From Acidimicrobiia bacterium (GTDB taxonomy: Bacteria; Actinomycetota; Acidimicrobiia; Spongiisociales; ZC4RG35), in assembly GCA_026002975.1 (NCBI GenBank), contig BPGJ01000001.1, positions 62,001-126,000 of the forward strand: 64,000 bases of DNA, written 5' to 3'. Position 1 is the first letter of the stretch, and each line of letters begins with the position of its first letter. The position numbers were made by a program, and so were the translations under genes. The notes under the pieces are model-generated. The model was not told where the DNA came from. It searched no databases and saw only the letters and a list, made by a program, of their open reading frames with translations. Below are positions 24,128 to 33,232 of this stretch, one piece after another.

Positions 24128-26242
24128 ATGGAGGACCGGAAGCTACGCCTGGTCGACGATCCCGACCTGCTGAGGATCATCGACGAGGAGGGACGGCCCG
24201 TGACCTCGGAGCCGGACCTGACCGGTGAGCAGCTCCAGGAGATGCACCGTCTGATGGTGCTGGCCCGCCAGTTCGACCGGCGGATGGTGGCGCTGCAACG
24301 TCAGGGCCGGGTGGGTACCTATGCCCTGCTCGAAGGCCACGAAGCCGTGCAGGTTGGTTCGGTGCTGGCCCTCCGCCCCGACGACTACGTGTTCCCCTCC
24401 TACCGGGAACACGGCGTGCAGCTGGCTCGGGGTATGCCTCTGGAGGTCGTGATGGCCTACTGGCGGGGCCTGCCCAACTCGGAGTGGGACGTGCACCGGT
24501 ACCGCACCGGGATCGTGACGGTTCCCATCGCCAGCCACCTCCCCCACGCAGTCGGATACTCGTACGTCACCAGGCTGCGAGGAGAGAGCACGGTGGCGGT
24601 GGCCTATTTCGGCGACGGCGCCACCTCCGAGATCGACTTCCATTCGGGGATGAACTTCGCCGGGGTGTGGAAGACGCCCACCGTGTTCTTGTGCGCCAAC
24701 AACCTGTACGCGATCAGCGTTCCCTACGAGAAGCAGACCGCGTCGCCGACCATCGCCCAGAAGGCCCAGGCATACGGCTTCGAAGGGGTCCGGGTCGACG
24801 GTATGGATCCCCTGGCCGTGTATGCAGCGACCCGGCGAGCCGTCGACAAGGCCCGGCGGGGAGAGGGACCCACCCTCATCGAAGCGGTGTGCTACCGCTA
24901 CGGGCCGCACGCCACCGCGGACGACCCGAGTCGGTACCGCTCCGAGGAGGAGGTCGAATGGTGGCGGAGGAAGGACCCTCTCGTCCGGTTCCGTCGGTAT
25001 CTGGAGGCTCGGGACCTGTGGGACGAGTCACTCGACGAGAAGGTGGCCACCGACGTCGCCGAACGAGTCGAGGAGGCGATCTCCCTCCTGGAGTCCCGGC
25101 CGCTGCCGGGGCGGGAAGACGCCATCCGGCACGCCTACCACCGGATCCCGGCCCGCCTGGTGGAACAGCTCCACGCCATGCAACGGGCCCACGGGGAGCA
25201 ACCCACCACCTTCGACGCCGGCGAGCTGTGGATCCCGCCTTCGGAGACCCGACCGGACGGCGAGACCGCCCGGTGGACCTTGGCCGAGGCGATCAACGCG
25301 GCTCTCACCGAAGCGATGGAGCGGGATCCGTCGGTGATCGTCCTCGGCGAGGACGTGGGCTTGTCGGGCGGCGTGTTCCGGGTCACGGAAGGCCTGTACG
25401 AGAAGTTCGGCGAAGACAGGGTGATCGACACCCCGTTGAACGAGTCGGGGATCGTCGGAGCGGCGGTGGGGATGGCGTTGGCAGGTGCCAGGCCGGTCGC
25501 CGAGATCCAGTTCGACGGCTTCGTCTACCCGGCTTTCGACCAGATCGTTTCCCATCTGGGCCGCTACCGGTACCGAACCCGGGGCCACGCCAGGGTGCCG
25601 GTGGTGGTGCGGTTCCCCAACGGGGCCGGAATCCGGGCACACGAACACCACTGTGATTCGCCGGAGGCGTACTTCGTGCATGCCCCCGGCCTGGTGGTGG
25701 TCTGCCCCTCCTCTCCCTACGACGCCAAGGGGTTGCTGGCCGCCGCGTTGGAGGGTGAGGACCCGGTGATCTTCCTGGAACCCAAGGTGCTCTACCGGGC
25801 GGGACGCGAGGAAGTCCCGGTGGGTCGTTACACGATCCCGATCGGACGTGCTCGGAAGAGGCGGGACGGATCGGACGTCACCCTGGTCACCTACGGTGGG
25901 ATGGTTCCCACCTGTATGACGGCAGCCGACAGGTTGGCGGCCGACGGGATCGACGTGGAGGTGATCGACCTCAGGACCCTCTTCCCCCTCGACGAAGAGA
26001 CGATCCTCGAGTCGGTGTCCCGCACCGGTCGGCTGGTCTGCGTCCAGGAACCCCAGGGTGCCTCCGGGGTGATGGCCGAGGTGGCTGCGGTGGTCGCCGA
26101 GAAGGCCATGTTCGATCTGGAAGGTCCGATCGTCAGGGTGACCGGGTACGACGCCCCCTGGCCCCAGTTCGCCATCGAGCAGCACGCACTGGTCGACCCG
26201 ATCAGGGTGGAGGCGGCGATCCGTCAGGCAGTGGAGAGCTGA
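24128..26242 (+). CDS. 2-oxoacid dehydrogenase E1, alpha and beta subunits fused in one chain
   Basis: 704 residues. The first half is E1 alpha, with the ThDP motif GDGATSEIDFHSGMNFAGVW ending in CANN and a YRYGPHATADDPSRYR phosphorylation-loop-like segment. From about residue 380 it becomes E1 beta (WTLAEAINAALTEAMERDP, LGEDVGLSGGVFRVTEGL, PLNESGIVGAAVGMAL, GYDAPWPQ). In most bacteria these are two genes; here no stop intervenes and a short linker (TFDAGELWIPPSETRPDG) joins them. It decarboxylates pyruvate or branched-chain 2-oxoacids. No E2 or E3 gene is adjacent. ATG 24128 follows a GGGGTGG. Confidence 0.9.
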   Translation: MEDRKLRLVDDPDLLRIIDEEGRPVTSEPDLTGEQLQEMHRLMVLARQFDRRMVALQRQGRVGTYALLEGHEAVQVGSVLALRPDDYVFPSYREHGVQLARGMPLEVVMAYWRGLPNSEWDVHRYRTGIVTVPIASHLPHAVGYSYVTRLRGESTVAVAYFGDGATSEIDFHSGMNFAGVWKTPTVFLCANNLYAISVPYEKQTASPTIAQKAQAYGFEGVRVDGMDPLAVYAATRRAVDKARRGEGPTLIEAVCYRYGPHATADDPSRYRSEEEVEWWRRKDPLVRFRRYLEARDLWDESLDEKVATDVAERVEEAISLLESRPLPGREDAIRHAYHRIPARLVEQLHAMQRAHGEQPTTFDAGELWIPPSETRPDGETARWTLAEAINAALTEAMERDPSVIVLGEDVGLSGGVFRVTEGLYEKFGEDRVIDTPLNESGIVGAAVGMALAGARPVAEIQFDGFVYPAFDQIVSHLGRYRYRTRGHARVPVVVRFPNGAGIRAHEHHCDSPEAYFVHAPGLVVVCPSSPYDAKGLLAAALEGEDPVIFLEPKVLYRAGREEVPVGRYTIPIGRARKRRDGSDVTLVTYGGMVPTCMTAADRLAADGIDVEVIDLRTLFPLDEETILESVSRTGRLVCVQEPQGASGVMAEVAAVVAEKAMFDLEGPIVRVTGYDAPWPQFAIEQHALVDPIRVEAAIRQAVES

Positions 26243-26246
26243 AACC

Positions 26247-26801
26247 GTGGCCGTCGTCGCGGTCTTCGGGTCGTCGACCGTCACCCCGTCCGATCCGGTG
26301 TGGGCCCAGGCAGAGACCGTGGGGAGGCTCCTCGCCGAAGCGGGCCTGGTGGTAGCCAACGGAGGCTATGGAGGCGCGATGGAAGCGGTGTCGTGTGGAG
26401 CCAGGAAGGCCGGGGGGAGGGTCATAGGCGTCACCGCCCCGCCGGTGTTCCCCCAGAGACAGGGCGTCAATCCCTGCGTCGACGAGGAGATCCCGGCCCG
26501 GACCATCGCCGAGCGTATCCACCGGCTGGTGGACATGGCGGACGGCTGGATCGCCCTCGACGGGTCGATCGGGACGGTCACCGAGCTGATGGTGGCCTGG
26601 AACACGGCGTTCGTCGCGCCGTTCCGGGGGGTGGATCCTCCACCGCTGGTGGTGTTGGGAGAGTCGATGGCCCGGTTCGTGCAGGCCGCAGCTTCCCTGG
26701 TGGGTGCCGACGCCGGTCTGGTTCGGATCGCCGGCGGACCCGAGGAGGCGGTCCGGATCGTGCGAGAGGAGATCGGCCGCCGCCCCGACCCGTCCGGATA
26801 G
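26247..26801 (+). CDS. LOG/SLOG-family nucleotide-binding protein
   Basis: 184 residues, Rossmann-like. AVFGSSTV at the start, GLVVANGGYGGAMEAVS and GGRVIGV are the LOG-family signatures. The usual PGGxGTxxE is changed to ALDGSIGTVTEL: the first glycines are altered but GT--E remains. Cytokinin-activating LOG enzymes hydrolyse nucleoside 5'-monophosphates; for this altered branch binding only is possible. GTG 26247 follows the E1 stop by 4 nt, so the genes are probably co-transcribed. Confidence 0.8.
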   Translation: MAVVAVFGSSTVTPSDPVWAQAETVGRLLAEAGLVVANGGYGGAMEAVSCGARKAGGRVIGVTAPPVFPQRQGVNPCVDEEIPARTIAERIHRLVDMADGWIALDGSIGTVTELMVAWNTAFVAPFRGVDPPPLVVLGESMARFVQAAASLVGADAGLVRIAGGPEEAVRIVREEIGRRPDPSG

Positions 26802-26804
26802 TCT
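26799..26804 (+). promoter_or_regulatory. Candidate -10 box before the zinc-ribbon/MutT1 pair
   Basis: TAGTCT overlaps the LOG stop codon and lies 12 nt before ATG 26817. Confidence 0.35.
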
Positions 26805-26816
26805 GGGGGGCTGCAC

Positions 26817-27005
26817 ATGAAGGAAGGCAGACGCGACCGGAATAGGGCCCGCACCGACTGTCGAGCGGGCCGCCACCGGTACGGTTCCGGTCAACATGTA
26901 GGCGGAGGGATCGTGCGTCGGGTGTGCGCCGCCTGCGGTGCGGTCTCGATCGACCTGACCGCTGCCGATGAGGCACTGCCGGCCGAGGCGGCGTCGAAGG
27001 AGTGA
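26817..27005 (+). CDS. Small putative zinc-ribbon protein
   Basis: 62 residues, rich in arginine. Two potential metal-ligand pairs are visible: Cys15/His20 (TDCRAGRHRYG) and Cys37/Cys40 (RVCAACGAVSI), suggesting a C-H-C-C zinc ribbon. Its stop is overlapped by the MutT1-like start (GTGA), which supports a real, coupled gene despite its size. I do not recognise a named family. Nucleic-acid binding is a guess from the basic N-terminus. Confidence 0.65.
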   Translation: MKEGRRDRNRARTDCRAGRHRYGSGQHVGGGIVRRVCAACGAVSIDLTAADEALPAEAASKE

Positions 27006-27865
27006 CCGACACCGTCCACGCCTCAGGGGGTTTGGTGTTCCGACCCGACGGGGACACCCTCCGGGTGCTGGTGGTCCACCGCCCCAAGTACGACGACTGG
27101 TCGCTCCCCAAAGGCAAGGACGAGCCGGGGGAGGATGCCGCCCGGTCGGCGGTCCGGGAGGTGGAAGAGGAGACCGGTGTCCGAGCCAAACCGGTCGCCG
27201 ACCTGGGTGAGGTGTCGTATCGGCTGGCCGACGGGCGCCTCAAGGTGGTCCGCTACTTCGCCATGGTGCCGATCACCGAGAAGCCGTTCGACCCCAACGA
27301 GGAGGTCGACGAGGTTCGCTGGTTGCCGGTCTCGGACGCGGCCACGGTCTTGACCTACGAGCGGGACCGGCGTCTCCTACGAACCGACCTGTCGTCGCTG
27401 GTTCCCCCGGGGAGGGTGTACCTGGTGCGTCATGCCCACGCGGGCGACCGACATCGGTGGGAGGGAGACGACCGTCTCCGGCCCCTCAGTGAACGGGGCT
27501 TCGAGCAGGCCGAGGCGATCGCCCGGGTCCTCTCCGATGCGGGGGTGGACCGGATCGTCTCCAGCCCTTATCTGCGATGTGTGCAGACGGTGGAGCCTCT
27601 GGCCCGGATGACCCACCTCCCGGTGGAAGAGTGCCCGGGCCTGGGAGAGGGATCGGATTGGAAGCCGATCCTTTCTCGGGTGGAGGCCGCCTGGGGGATA
27701 AACGTGGTGGCCTGCAGCCACGGAGATCTGATACCTGCCCTGGTCGAGGCGGCCGCCCGGCGGGGAGCCCGGGTGGAAGGAGGAGGCAACCAGAAGGGGG
27801 CTTTCTGGGAGCTGGAGGTCGACCGGGGACGGGTGGTCGCCGCCTCCTACCATCCTCCGCCGTAG
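27002..27865 (+). CDS. mutT1: MutT1-type Nudix hydrolase with C-terminal histidine phosphatase domain
   Basis: 287 residues. The Nudix box is GKDEPGEDAARSAVREVEEE followed by TGV (G-x5-E-x7-REUxEExGU). From residue about 138 a histidine-phosphatase domain begins (VYLVRHAHAGDR, with ERGFEQAEAIA and a later ACSHGD). This two-domain order is that of mycobacterial MutT1, which hydrolyses 8-oxo-GTP/8-oxo-dGTP and diadenosine polyphosphates, the second domain handling the resulting diphosphate. Convergent with kgd, with stop codons 1 nt apart. Confidence 0.9.
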   Translation: MTDTVHASGGLVFRPDGDTLRVLVVHRPKYDDWSLPKGKDEPGEDAARSAVREVEEETGVRAKPVADLGEVSYRLADGRLKVVRYFAMVPITEKPFDPNEEVDEVRWLPVSDAATVLTYERDRRLLRTDLSSLVPPGRVYLVRHAHAGDRHRWEGDDRLRPLSERGFEQAEAIARVLSDAGVDRIVSSPYLRCVQTVEPLARMTHLPVEECPGLGEGSDWKPILSRVEAAWGINVVACSHGDLIPALVEAAARRGARVEGGGNQKGAFWELEVDRGRVVAASYHPPP

Positions 27866-27866
27866 A

Positions 27867-30800
27867 TCAGTCGAGAGCGTGGGCTACCAGTGCCTGCTGC
27901 TCGGCCTGATGCACCTTGGAGGATCCGGTGGCCGGACTGGCTGCCTCGGGACGACCCGCATAGGAGGGCTCCCGCCCGAAGATCCTCCGGAGGTGGTGCC
28001 ACATGAACCGCCACGCCCCGAAGTTCTCCGGTTCCTCCTGACACCAGACCACCTGGGCGTCGGGGTGGCGTGAGGCGAGGTCGGCCAGGATCGTCTCCGG
28101 CACCGGGTAGAGCTGGGAGACCCGCACGATGGCGACGTCCGACCGGCCCCGCTCTTCCCGGGCCCGCACCAGGTCGTGGTAGACCTTCCCGGCGCACAGG
28201 ATCAGCTTGGTCGCGCCTTCGCGGAGGTCGGGGTCGTCCACCACCGTCTGGTATGACCCCTCCCAGAGGGAGGCGGCCTGGCTGAAGGACTCCCGGGTAC
28301 GGAGGAGCGACTTGGGGGTGAACACCACGAGGGGCTTCGACGGGCGGAGGAGCGCCTGTCTGCGTAGCAGGTGGAAGTACTGGCCGCTGGTGGCCGGGAC
28401 CACCACCCTGATGTTGTCCTGGGCGCACAGTTCGAGGAACCGTTCGATCCGTCCGCTGGAATGCTCCGGGCCCTGGCCTTCGTATCCGTGGGGAAGGAGC
28501 AGGGTGAGTCCGGACTGTTGACCCCACTTCGCCTCCCCCGAGACTATGAACTGGTCGATGATCACCTGGGCTCCGTTGGCGAAGTCCCCGAACTGGGCCT
28601 CCCACATGACCAGCGCCTCGGGCCACTCCACCGAGTAGCCGTATTCGAACCCGACCGCGGCGAACTCGGACAGCAACGAGTCGACGAAGCGGACCCGGGT
28701 GTGAGGAGCGGCCAGCTCCTGTAGTGGCAGCCACTCCTCCCCCGTTTCGTAGTCGACCATGACCGCGTGCCGATGGCTGAAGGTGCCCCGGCGGGAATCC
28801 TCCCCCGCCAACCTCACCGGTATCCCCTGCCGGGCGAGGCTCCCGATGGCCAACGCTTCGGCGGTCCCCCAGTCGACGAGACCGCGTTCGAGGCTGCGGG
28901 CCCGATCCTCCAGGAAGCGTTCCAGTTTGGGATGAACGGTGAAACCGGGAGGCGGGGTGGTGATGAACCTGAGGATCTCCTCCAGTTCGGCCCGGTCGAC
29001 CGCCGTGGTGGGTTCGTCCACCGGGGCAGGCGCCGGCGGCGGCATCACCCGCGGCGGCTCCTGCTCGCGGGTCTCGAGGAACGCCCTCTCCATCAGCTCC
29101 CGGTACTCGTCGAGGAGGGACTCCCCCTGCTCCATGGTGATCTCACCGGTGTTGACGAGCCGTTCGAGGTAGAGCTTGCGGACCGAGCGGTGGTTCTCGA
29201 TCAGCTTGTACATCAGCGGCTGGGTGTAGGAGGGTTCGTCGCCTTCGTTGTGGCCCCTACGGCGATAACAGATCAGGTCGATGACCACGTCCTTGTGGAA
29301 CGCCTGGCGGAAGGCGAATGCGAGGCGGGCAGCCCGCACCACCGCCTCGGGATCGTCGCCGTTGACGTGGATGATGGGTGCCTGCACGGTCTTGGCCACA
29401 TCGGTGGCGTAGAAGCTCGAGCGTGCGTCGAGAGCCGAGGTGGTGAAACCCACCTGGTTGTTGACGACGATGTGGACCGTGCCTCCGGTTCGGTATCCGC
29501 GGAGTTGCGACAGGTTGAGGGTCTCGGCGACCACCCCCTGGCCGGCGAAGGCGGCGTCGCCGTGGATCAGGATCGGCAGCACCCTGGTGTGCCCGTCCTT
29601 TCCCCGCTTCTCCTGTTTGGCCCGGGCCACTCCTTCCAACACCGGGTCTACCGCCTCAAGGTGGCTGGGGTTGGCCACCACCTGCACCCCGATCGGGCCG
29701 GCGTCGGTCTCGTACTTGCCCTCGGCACCCAGGTGGTATTTGACGTCGCCCGAGCCTCCGGTGGTCTCGGGGTCGAGGTCGCCTTCGAACTCCCGGAAGA
29801 TCTTCTCGTAGCTCTTCCCGATGATGTTGGCCAGCACGTTGAGCCGCCCCCGATGGGCCATCCCCATGACCGCTTCCTCGATCCCGTCGCCGGCGGCCGC
29901 GCCCAGGAGGGCGTCGAGGAGCGGGATGAGGCTCTCGGCTCCTTCCAGCCCGAAGCGTTTGTGGCCCACGTACTTGGTGTGGAGGAAACGTTCGAAGGCC
30001 TCGGCCTGGTTGAGTTTGCGGAGTATCCGCAACTTCTCGGAGTGGTCCAGCTCGGTGGAGACCCCCTCGACCCGCTCCTGGATCCACCGCTTCTGGTCGG
30101 TCTCCTGGATGTGCATGTACTCGATGCCGGTGGTCCGGCAGTAGGCGTCCCGGAGCATGGCGAGGATGTCCCGGAGTGGCGCCACCGAGGTGCCGCCCAA
30201 CCCACCCGAGTTGAACTCCCGGTCGAGGTCCCAGATGGTCAAGCCGTAGAACAGGGGATCCAACTCCGGATACATCCGCGGCTTCTGTTGGCGTAGGGGG
30301 TCTAGATCGGCGATCAGGTGGCCCCGCACCCGGTAGGCGTTGATCAGCCGGAAGACGTTCGCCTGCTTCTCGGCCCATTGGGGTGTACCCAGAGGCGGGT
30401 TGTCGTCGGTGGCCCAGCGGGCCGGTGTGTACGGGATCGCCAACGCTTCGAAGATCTCGTCGTAGAAGCCGTCTTCGCCGAGGAGGAACCGGTGGATGCG
30501 GGCCAGGAACTCGCCGGATTGGGCTCCCTGGATGACCCGGTGGTCGTAGGTGGAGGTGAGGGTGACGACTCTTCCTATCCCCTGACGGGCCAGATACCGG
30601 GGGTCGGCCGCCTGATACTCGGGGGGATAGGCGATGGCTCCCACACCGACGATCACGCCCTGGCCGGGCATCAGGCGTGGCACCGACTGCACGGTCCCCA
30701 AGGTGCCCGGGTTGGTGATGGTGACGGTGGTCCCGGCGAAATCGTCGGGGGTCAGCCGGTTCGACCGGGCCCGGTGGATCACCTCTTCGTACTCCAGCCA

Positions 30801-31472
30801 GAACGACTTGAAGTCCAAGGTGTCGGCCTGCTTGATGTTGGGCACGACCAGGATCCGCTCCCCGTCGCGTTCGAGGTCGACGGCCAGGCCCAGGTTCACG
30901 TGTGGATGACGGAGCAGATGGGGCCGGCCGTCGATCTCCGCGTAGGAGACGTTCATCTCGGGCATCTCCCGCAGGGCTCGGACCACCGCCCAGCCGATGA
31001 GATGGGTGAAGCTGACCTTCCCCCCCTGGGTGAGGCGGGCGAGCTGGTTGTTGATGATCAGACGGTTGACCTCCAACAGCTTGGCCGGCACCGTACGCAC
31101 CGAGGTGGCGGTGGGAACCGCCAAACTCTCGTCCATCCGGCGGGCGATGGTGGCTCCGATGCCCTTGAGAGGCTCGGCGCCCTCCGGTATGGACGGCTCA
31201 GGACCCGTGGACGGCTCGGCCTCCACTCGCGGGGTTTGGGTCTTCTCCCGAACCTGGGTCGGGGTTGGAAGGGGCTCCGCCACCGGCGGCGGAGCCTTCG
31301 TCGCCCTCCTACGTCCGTTGCCGGACAGACCCGGGGAGTGGGCCTCGTAGTCCTCGAAGAACTCCCTCCAGGCGTCGCTGACCGAGTCCGGCTCCTCCAG
31401 GTAACGCCGGTACATCTCGTCGACCAGCCACACGTTGGGGCCGAAGGCCTGCGGATAGCCGGGGTTGCTCAT
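27867..31472 (-). CDS. kgd: Multifunctional 2-oxoglutarate decarboxylase/dehydrogenase E1 with E2 acyltransferase domain (Kgd/OdhA)
   Basis: 1201 residues. The first about 45 residues form the E1 N-terminal tail (PGYPQAFGPNVWLVDEMYRR). After a Pro/Thr linker comes an E2 catalytic domain without lipoyl domain, ending STYDHRVIQGAQSGEFL with the acyltransferase His. The E1 part includes GMAHRGRLNVLANI, the ThDP motif starting HGDAAFAGQGVV and ending VVNNQVGF, and PHGYEGQGPEHSS. This architecture is specific to actinobacteria. It serves the TCA cycle and is held by the FHA protein GarA/OdhI in relatives. The ATG 31472 is 8 nt after a TACGAT box; GTG 31475 is also possible. Confidence 0.96.
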   Translation of the reverse strand: MSNPGYPQAFGPNVWLVDEMYRRYLEEPDSVSDAWREFFEDYEAHSPGLSGNGRRRATKAPPPVAEPLPTPTQVREKTQTPRVEAEPSTGPEPSIPEGAEPLKGIGATIARRMDESLAVPTATSVRTVPAKLLEVNRLIINNQLARLTQGGKVSFTHLIGWAVVRALREMPEMNVSYAEIDGRPHLLRHPHVNLGLAVDLERDGERILVVPNIKQADTLDFKSFWLEYEEVIHRARSNRLTPDDFAGTTVTITNPGTLGTVQSVPRLMPGQGVIVGVGAIAYPPEYQAADPRYLARQGIGRVVTLTSTYDHRVIQGAQSGEFLARIHRFLLGEDGFYDEIFEALAIPYTPARWATDDNPPLGTPQWAEKQANVFRLINAYRVRGHLIADLDPLRQQKPRMYPELDPLFYGLTIWDLDREFNSGGLGGTSVAPLRDILAMLRDAYCRTTGIEYMHIQETDQKRWIQERVEGVSTELDHSEKLRILRKLNQAEAFERFLHTKYVGHKRFGLEGAESLIPLLDALLGAAAGDGIEEAVMGMAHRGRLNVLANIIGKSYEKIFREFEGDLDPETTGGSGDVKYHLGAEGKYETDAGPIGVQVVANPSHLEAVDPVLEGVARAKQEKRGKDGHTRVLPILIHGDAAFAGQGVVAETLNLSQLRGYRTGGTVHIVVNNQVGFTTSALDARSSFYATDVAKTVQAPIIHVNGDDPEAVVRAARLAFAFRQAFHKDVVIDLICYRRRGHNEGDEPSYTQPLMYKLIENHRSVRKLYLERLVNTGEITMEQGESLLDEYRELMERAFLETREQEPPRVMPPPAPAPVDEPTTAVDRAELEEILRFITTPPPGFTVHPKLERFLEDRARSLERGLVDWGTAEALAIGSLARQGIPVRLAGEDSRRGTFSHRHAVMVDYETGEEWLPLQELAAPHTRVRFVDSLLSEFAAVGFEYGYSVEWPEALVMWEAQFGDFANGAQVIIDQFIVSGEAKWGQQSGLTLLLPHGYEGQGPEHSSGRIERFLELCAQDNIRVVVPATSGQYFHLLRRQALLRPSKPLVVFTPKSLLRTRESFSQAASLWEGSYQTVVDDPDLREGATKLILCAGKVYHDLVRAREERGRSDVAIVRVSQLYPVPETILADLASRHPDAQVVWCQEEPENFGAWRFMWHHLRRIFGREPSYAGRPEAASPATGSSKVHQAEQQALVAHALD

Positions 31473-31480
31473 CACTTCCC

Positions 31481-31486
31481 ATCGTA
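31481..31486 (-). promoter_or_regulatory. -10 box for kgd
   Basis: TACGAT on the minus strand, 8 nt before ATG 31472. It abuts the hairpin at 31487-31509, which may end the CBS-gene transcript. Confidence 0.5.
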
Positions 31487-31509
31487 AGCCGGGGCGTTGG
31501 ATCCCGGCT
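31487..31509 (-). terminator. Possible hairpin terminator after the CBS-domain gene
   Basis: Seven-bp GC-rich arms (31487-31493 and 31503-31509) around a 9-nt loop, touching the CBS-gene stop. No U-run, so it is a weak call. Confidence 0.35.
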
Positions 31510-31889
31510 CAGTCTTCCAACTCGGACAGCACCGCGGCGAGGAGGTCCCGCACCGACACGATGCCGAGCAGTTCGCCTCCGTCCACCACCGGCAGGTGAC
31601 GGTATCCGGACTCCAGGACCCACTCGGCGGCTTCGAACACGTCCACCGACGGAGAGAAGACGTCGGGGTCGACGCTCATCCAGGCCCGCACCGGTTCGAT
31701 CGTGAGGTCGGCTCGCCGGGCCACCGCCCGCACCAGGTCCCGTTCGGTTATCACCCCGACCAGTTCCCGACCTTCGATCACCCCGGCCGAGCCGTGATCC
31801 CGAGCCTGCATACCCTCGGCCACTTCGGCGAGGGTGGCGTCGGGCCCGCACACGAACGGCGCGCCGGAAACTAGCTCCCCGAGCTGCAT
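31509..31889 (-). CDS. CBS-domain pair protein
   Basis: 126 residues, consisting only of two CBS motifs (Bateman module): VCGPDATLAEVAEGMQARDH...GVITERDLVRAV and VFEAAEWVLESGYRHLPVVDGGELLGIVSVRDLL. Such proteins bind adenine nucleotides and sense energy state. ATG 31889 is chosen over TTG 31898 because a TAGGTT box ends 8 nt upstream. It lies between the sigma factor gene and kgd, all on the minus strand; a regulatory tie to kgd is conceivable but unproven. Confidence 0.85.
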   Translation of the reverse strand: MQLGELVSGAPFVCGPDATLAEVAEGMQARDHGSAGVIEGRELVGVITERDLVRAVARRADLTIEPVRAWMSVDPDVFSPSVDVFEAAEWVLESGYRHLPVVDGGELLGIVSVRDLLAAVLSELED

Positions 31890-31897
31890 GGACACCA

Positions 31898-31903
31898 AAC
31901 CTA
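31898..31903 (-). promoter_or_regulatory. -10 box for the CBS-domain gene
   Basis: TAGGTT on the minus strand, 8 nt before ATG 31889. Confidence 0.5.
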
Positions 31904-31932
31904 CACCGGCCCGGAACCGACCATCGGAACGG

Positions 31933-32925
31933 TCAGATCAGGTCCTGTTCGCGGATGCCGAAGGAGGGGTGGCGGAGCCGGCACAGCGCGAGCTTCTCGA
32001 GCTGACGGATCCTCTCCCGGGTGAGGTTGAACTCCTCGCCTATCTCCTCCAGGGTGCGGGGCACGCCGTCGTAGAAGCCGTAGCGGAGCGCCAGGATCCG
32101 CCCCTCCCGCTGGGGGAGGCGTTCTATCGACCGGCGCAGCGACTCGGCTACGTCCATCTCCTCGGTGACCCGCACCGGATCGACCGCATCCTCGTCTTCG
32201 ATGAAGTCGCCTAGCTGGGCACCGTCCTCCCCCACCGGCTGCTCCAGCGAAACCGTGTCCGCCACCCCGAGGGCCAGCTCCACCTTGTCGACGGTCACTC
32301 CCGCCTCCTCGGCGATCTCCTCGGGTCGGGGGTCCCTGCCCAGTTCGGCTTTGAGGCTGGCCTGCGCCGATCGAACCGCGGCGAGGGTGTCGTGGAGGTG
32401 CACCGGGATCCGCACGGTGCGGGACTTGTCGGCGATGGCCCGGGTGATGGCCTGCCGAATCCACCAGGTGGCGTAGGTGGAGAACTTGAAGCCCTTGCGC
32501 CAGTCGAACTTCTCCACGGCCCGGATGAGCCCCAGGTTGCCCTCCTGGATGAGGTCGAGGAAGTCGATCCCGGACGTGTTGGCGTAGCGGCGGGCGTTGG
32601 CGACCACCAAACGGAGGTTCGCGGTGAGGAAGGCGTCCTTGGCTTCCCGGCCTTTGCGTTCCAGGCGCCGCAGCTCCATCTCTTCGGTCTTGTCCCGATA
32701 GTCGCCCCTCCGGAGGCGGTCGGCGGCTTCCTCCCCGGCTTCGATCTGCTGGGCCAGCTCCACCTCCTGTTCGGCGGTGAGGAGCTCATATTCGCCGATG
32801 GCAGCCAGGTACTGGGAAACCAGATCGGTGGTTAGACGACCCCGCTCGTCGGTCACTTTCCCCGCGACGTTCCGCCTTCTGGCGTCGCGATGCCCACCTC
32901 TGGCCTCAGCCGTAGTCACTGACAC
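31933..32925 (-). CDS. RNA polymerase sigma-70 factor (RpoD/SigB group)
   Basis: 330 residues. Region 1.2 [20 protein letters not shown], region 2 [20 protein letters not shown] then [20 protein letters not shown] (2.3-2.4), region 3 and region 4.2 [20 protein letters not shown] are all present. No long N-terminal region 1.1, so it may be a group 2 factor or a short principal sigma; HrdB/SigA usually have a longer acidic N-terminus. GTG 32925 has GGAGG just upstream. A TTCACA/CATATT promoter lies about 190 nt before the start. Confidence 0.94.
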   Translation of the reverse strand: MSVTTAEARGGHRDARRRNVAGKVTDERGRLTTDLVSQYLAAIGEYELLTAEQEVELAQQIEAGEEAADRLRRGDYRDKTEEMELRRLERKGREAKDAFLTANLRLVVANARRYANTSGIDFLDLIQEGNLGLIRAVEKFDWRKGFKFSTYATWWIRQAITRAIADKSRTVRIPVHLHDTLAAVRSAQASLKAELGRDPRPEEIAEEAGVTVDKVELALGVADTVSLEQPVGEDGAQLGDFIEDEDAVDPVRVTEEMDVAESLRRSIERLPQREGRILALRYGFYDGVPRTLEEIGEEFNLTRERIRQLEKLALCRLRHPSFGIREQDLI

Positions 32926-33117
32926 GCACCTCCGTCGCCTACTGCTCGTCCCGCCGGTGCCGGACCGGGCCAGACTCCGAACCGACCTGGAGCGGCGCAG
33001 AGCCTAACCGGATGGACCGGCCATCGGACACCGGCCGGGAACCTCCGCCCATGTCCGTCCATCCCCACCCGAGACGCTCCTCGCCGTGGAGGACCCATAC
33101 CTCGGGGCGGGAGTCTC

Positions 33118-33146
33118 AATATGACAGACCCGAGCCGGGTTGTGAA
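33118..33146 (-). promoter_or_regulatory. Sigma-70 promoter for the sigma factor gene
   Basis: On the minus strand TTCACA (33141-33146) and CATATT (33118-33123) are separated by exactly 17 nt, close to the consensus. The transcript would have a leader of roughly 185 nt before GTG 32925. It lies just past the terminator of the neighbouring ECF operon. The 32926-33232 stretch holds nothing else that I can recognise. Confidence 0.6.
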
Positions 33147-33181
33147 CCCCCAACTTGGGAGAATGGTCGACCAGACGACGA

Positions 33182-33218
33182 GACGAGGCGGGAATCCGTT
33201 CGGGATTCCCGCCTCGTC
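33182..33218. terminator. Perfect hairpin terminator after the ECF operon
   Basis: Sixteen-bp perfect arms (33182-33197 and 33203-33218) with a 5-nt loop, 15 nt beyond the stop of the sigma-partner gene at 33233. It separates that operon from the sigma-70 promoter. Confidence 0.75.
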
Positions 33219-33232
33219 GGTCGGACGCCGGT

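Noticed and set aside
24128-26242. E1 fusion as a possible missed stop or frameshift
   Set aside because: Both halves are complete, in the same frame, and joined by a plausible linker; no sign of a lost stop codon.
28767-30296. Long plus-strand open frame (about 500 codons) opposite kgd
   Set aside because: It is antisense to a highly conserved gene; composition (long runs of Gly, Val, Glu, His) is that of a shadow frame in GC-rich DNA, with no family motif.
27867-31472. Kgd E2-like domain as a separate inserted gene
   Set aside because: It is in one continuous frame with E1 and matches the known Kgd architecture.
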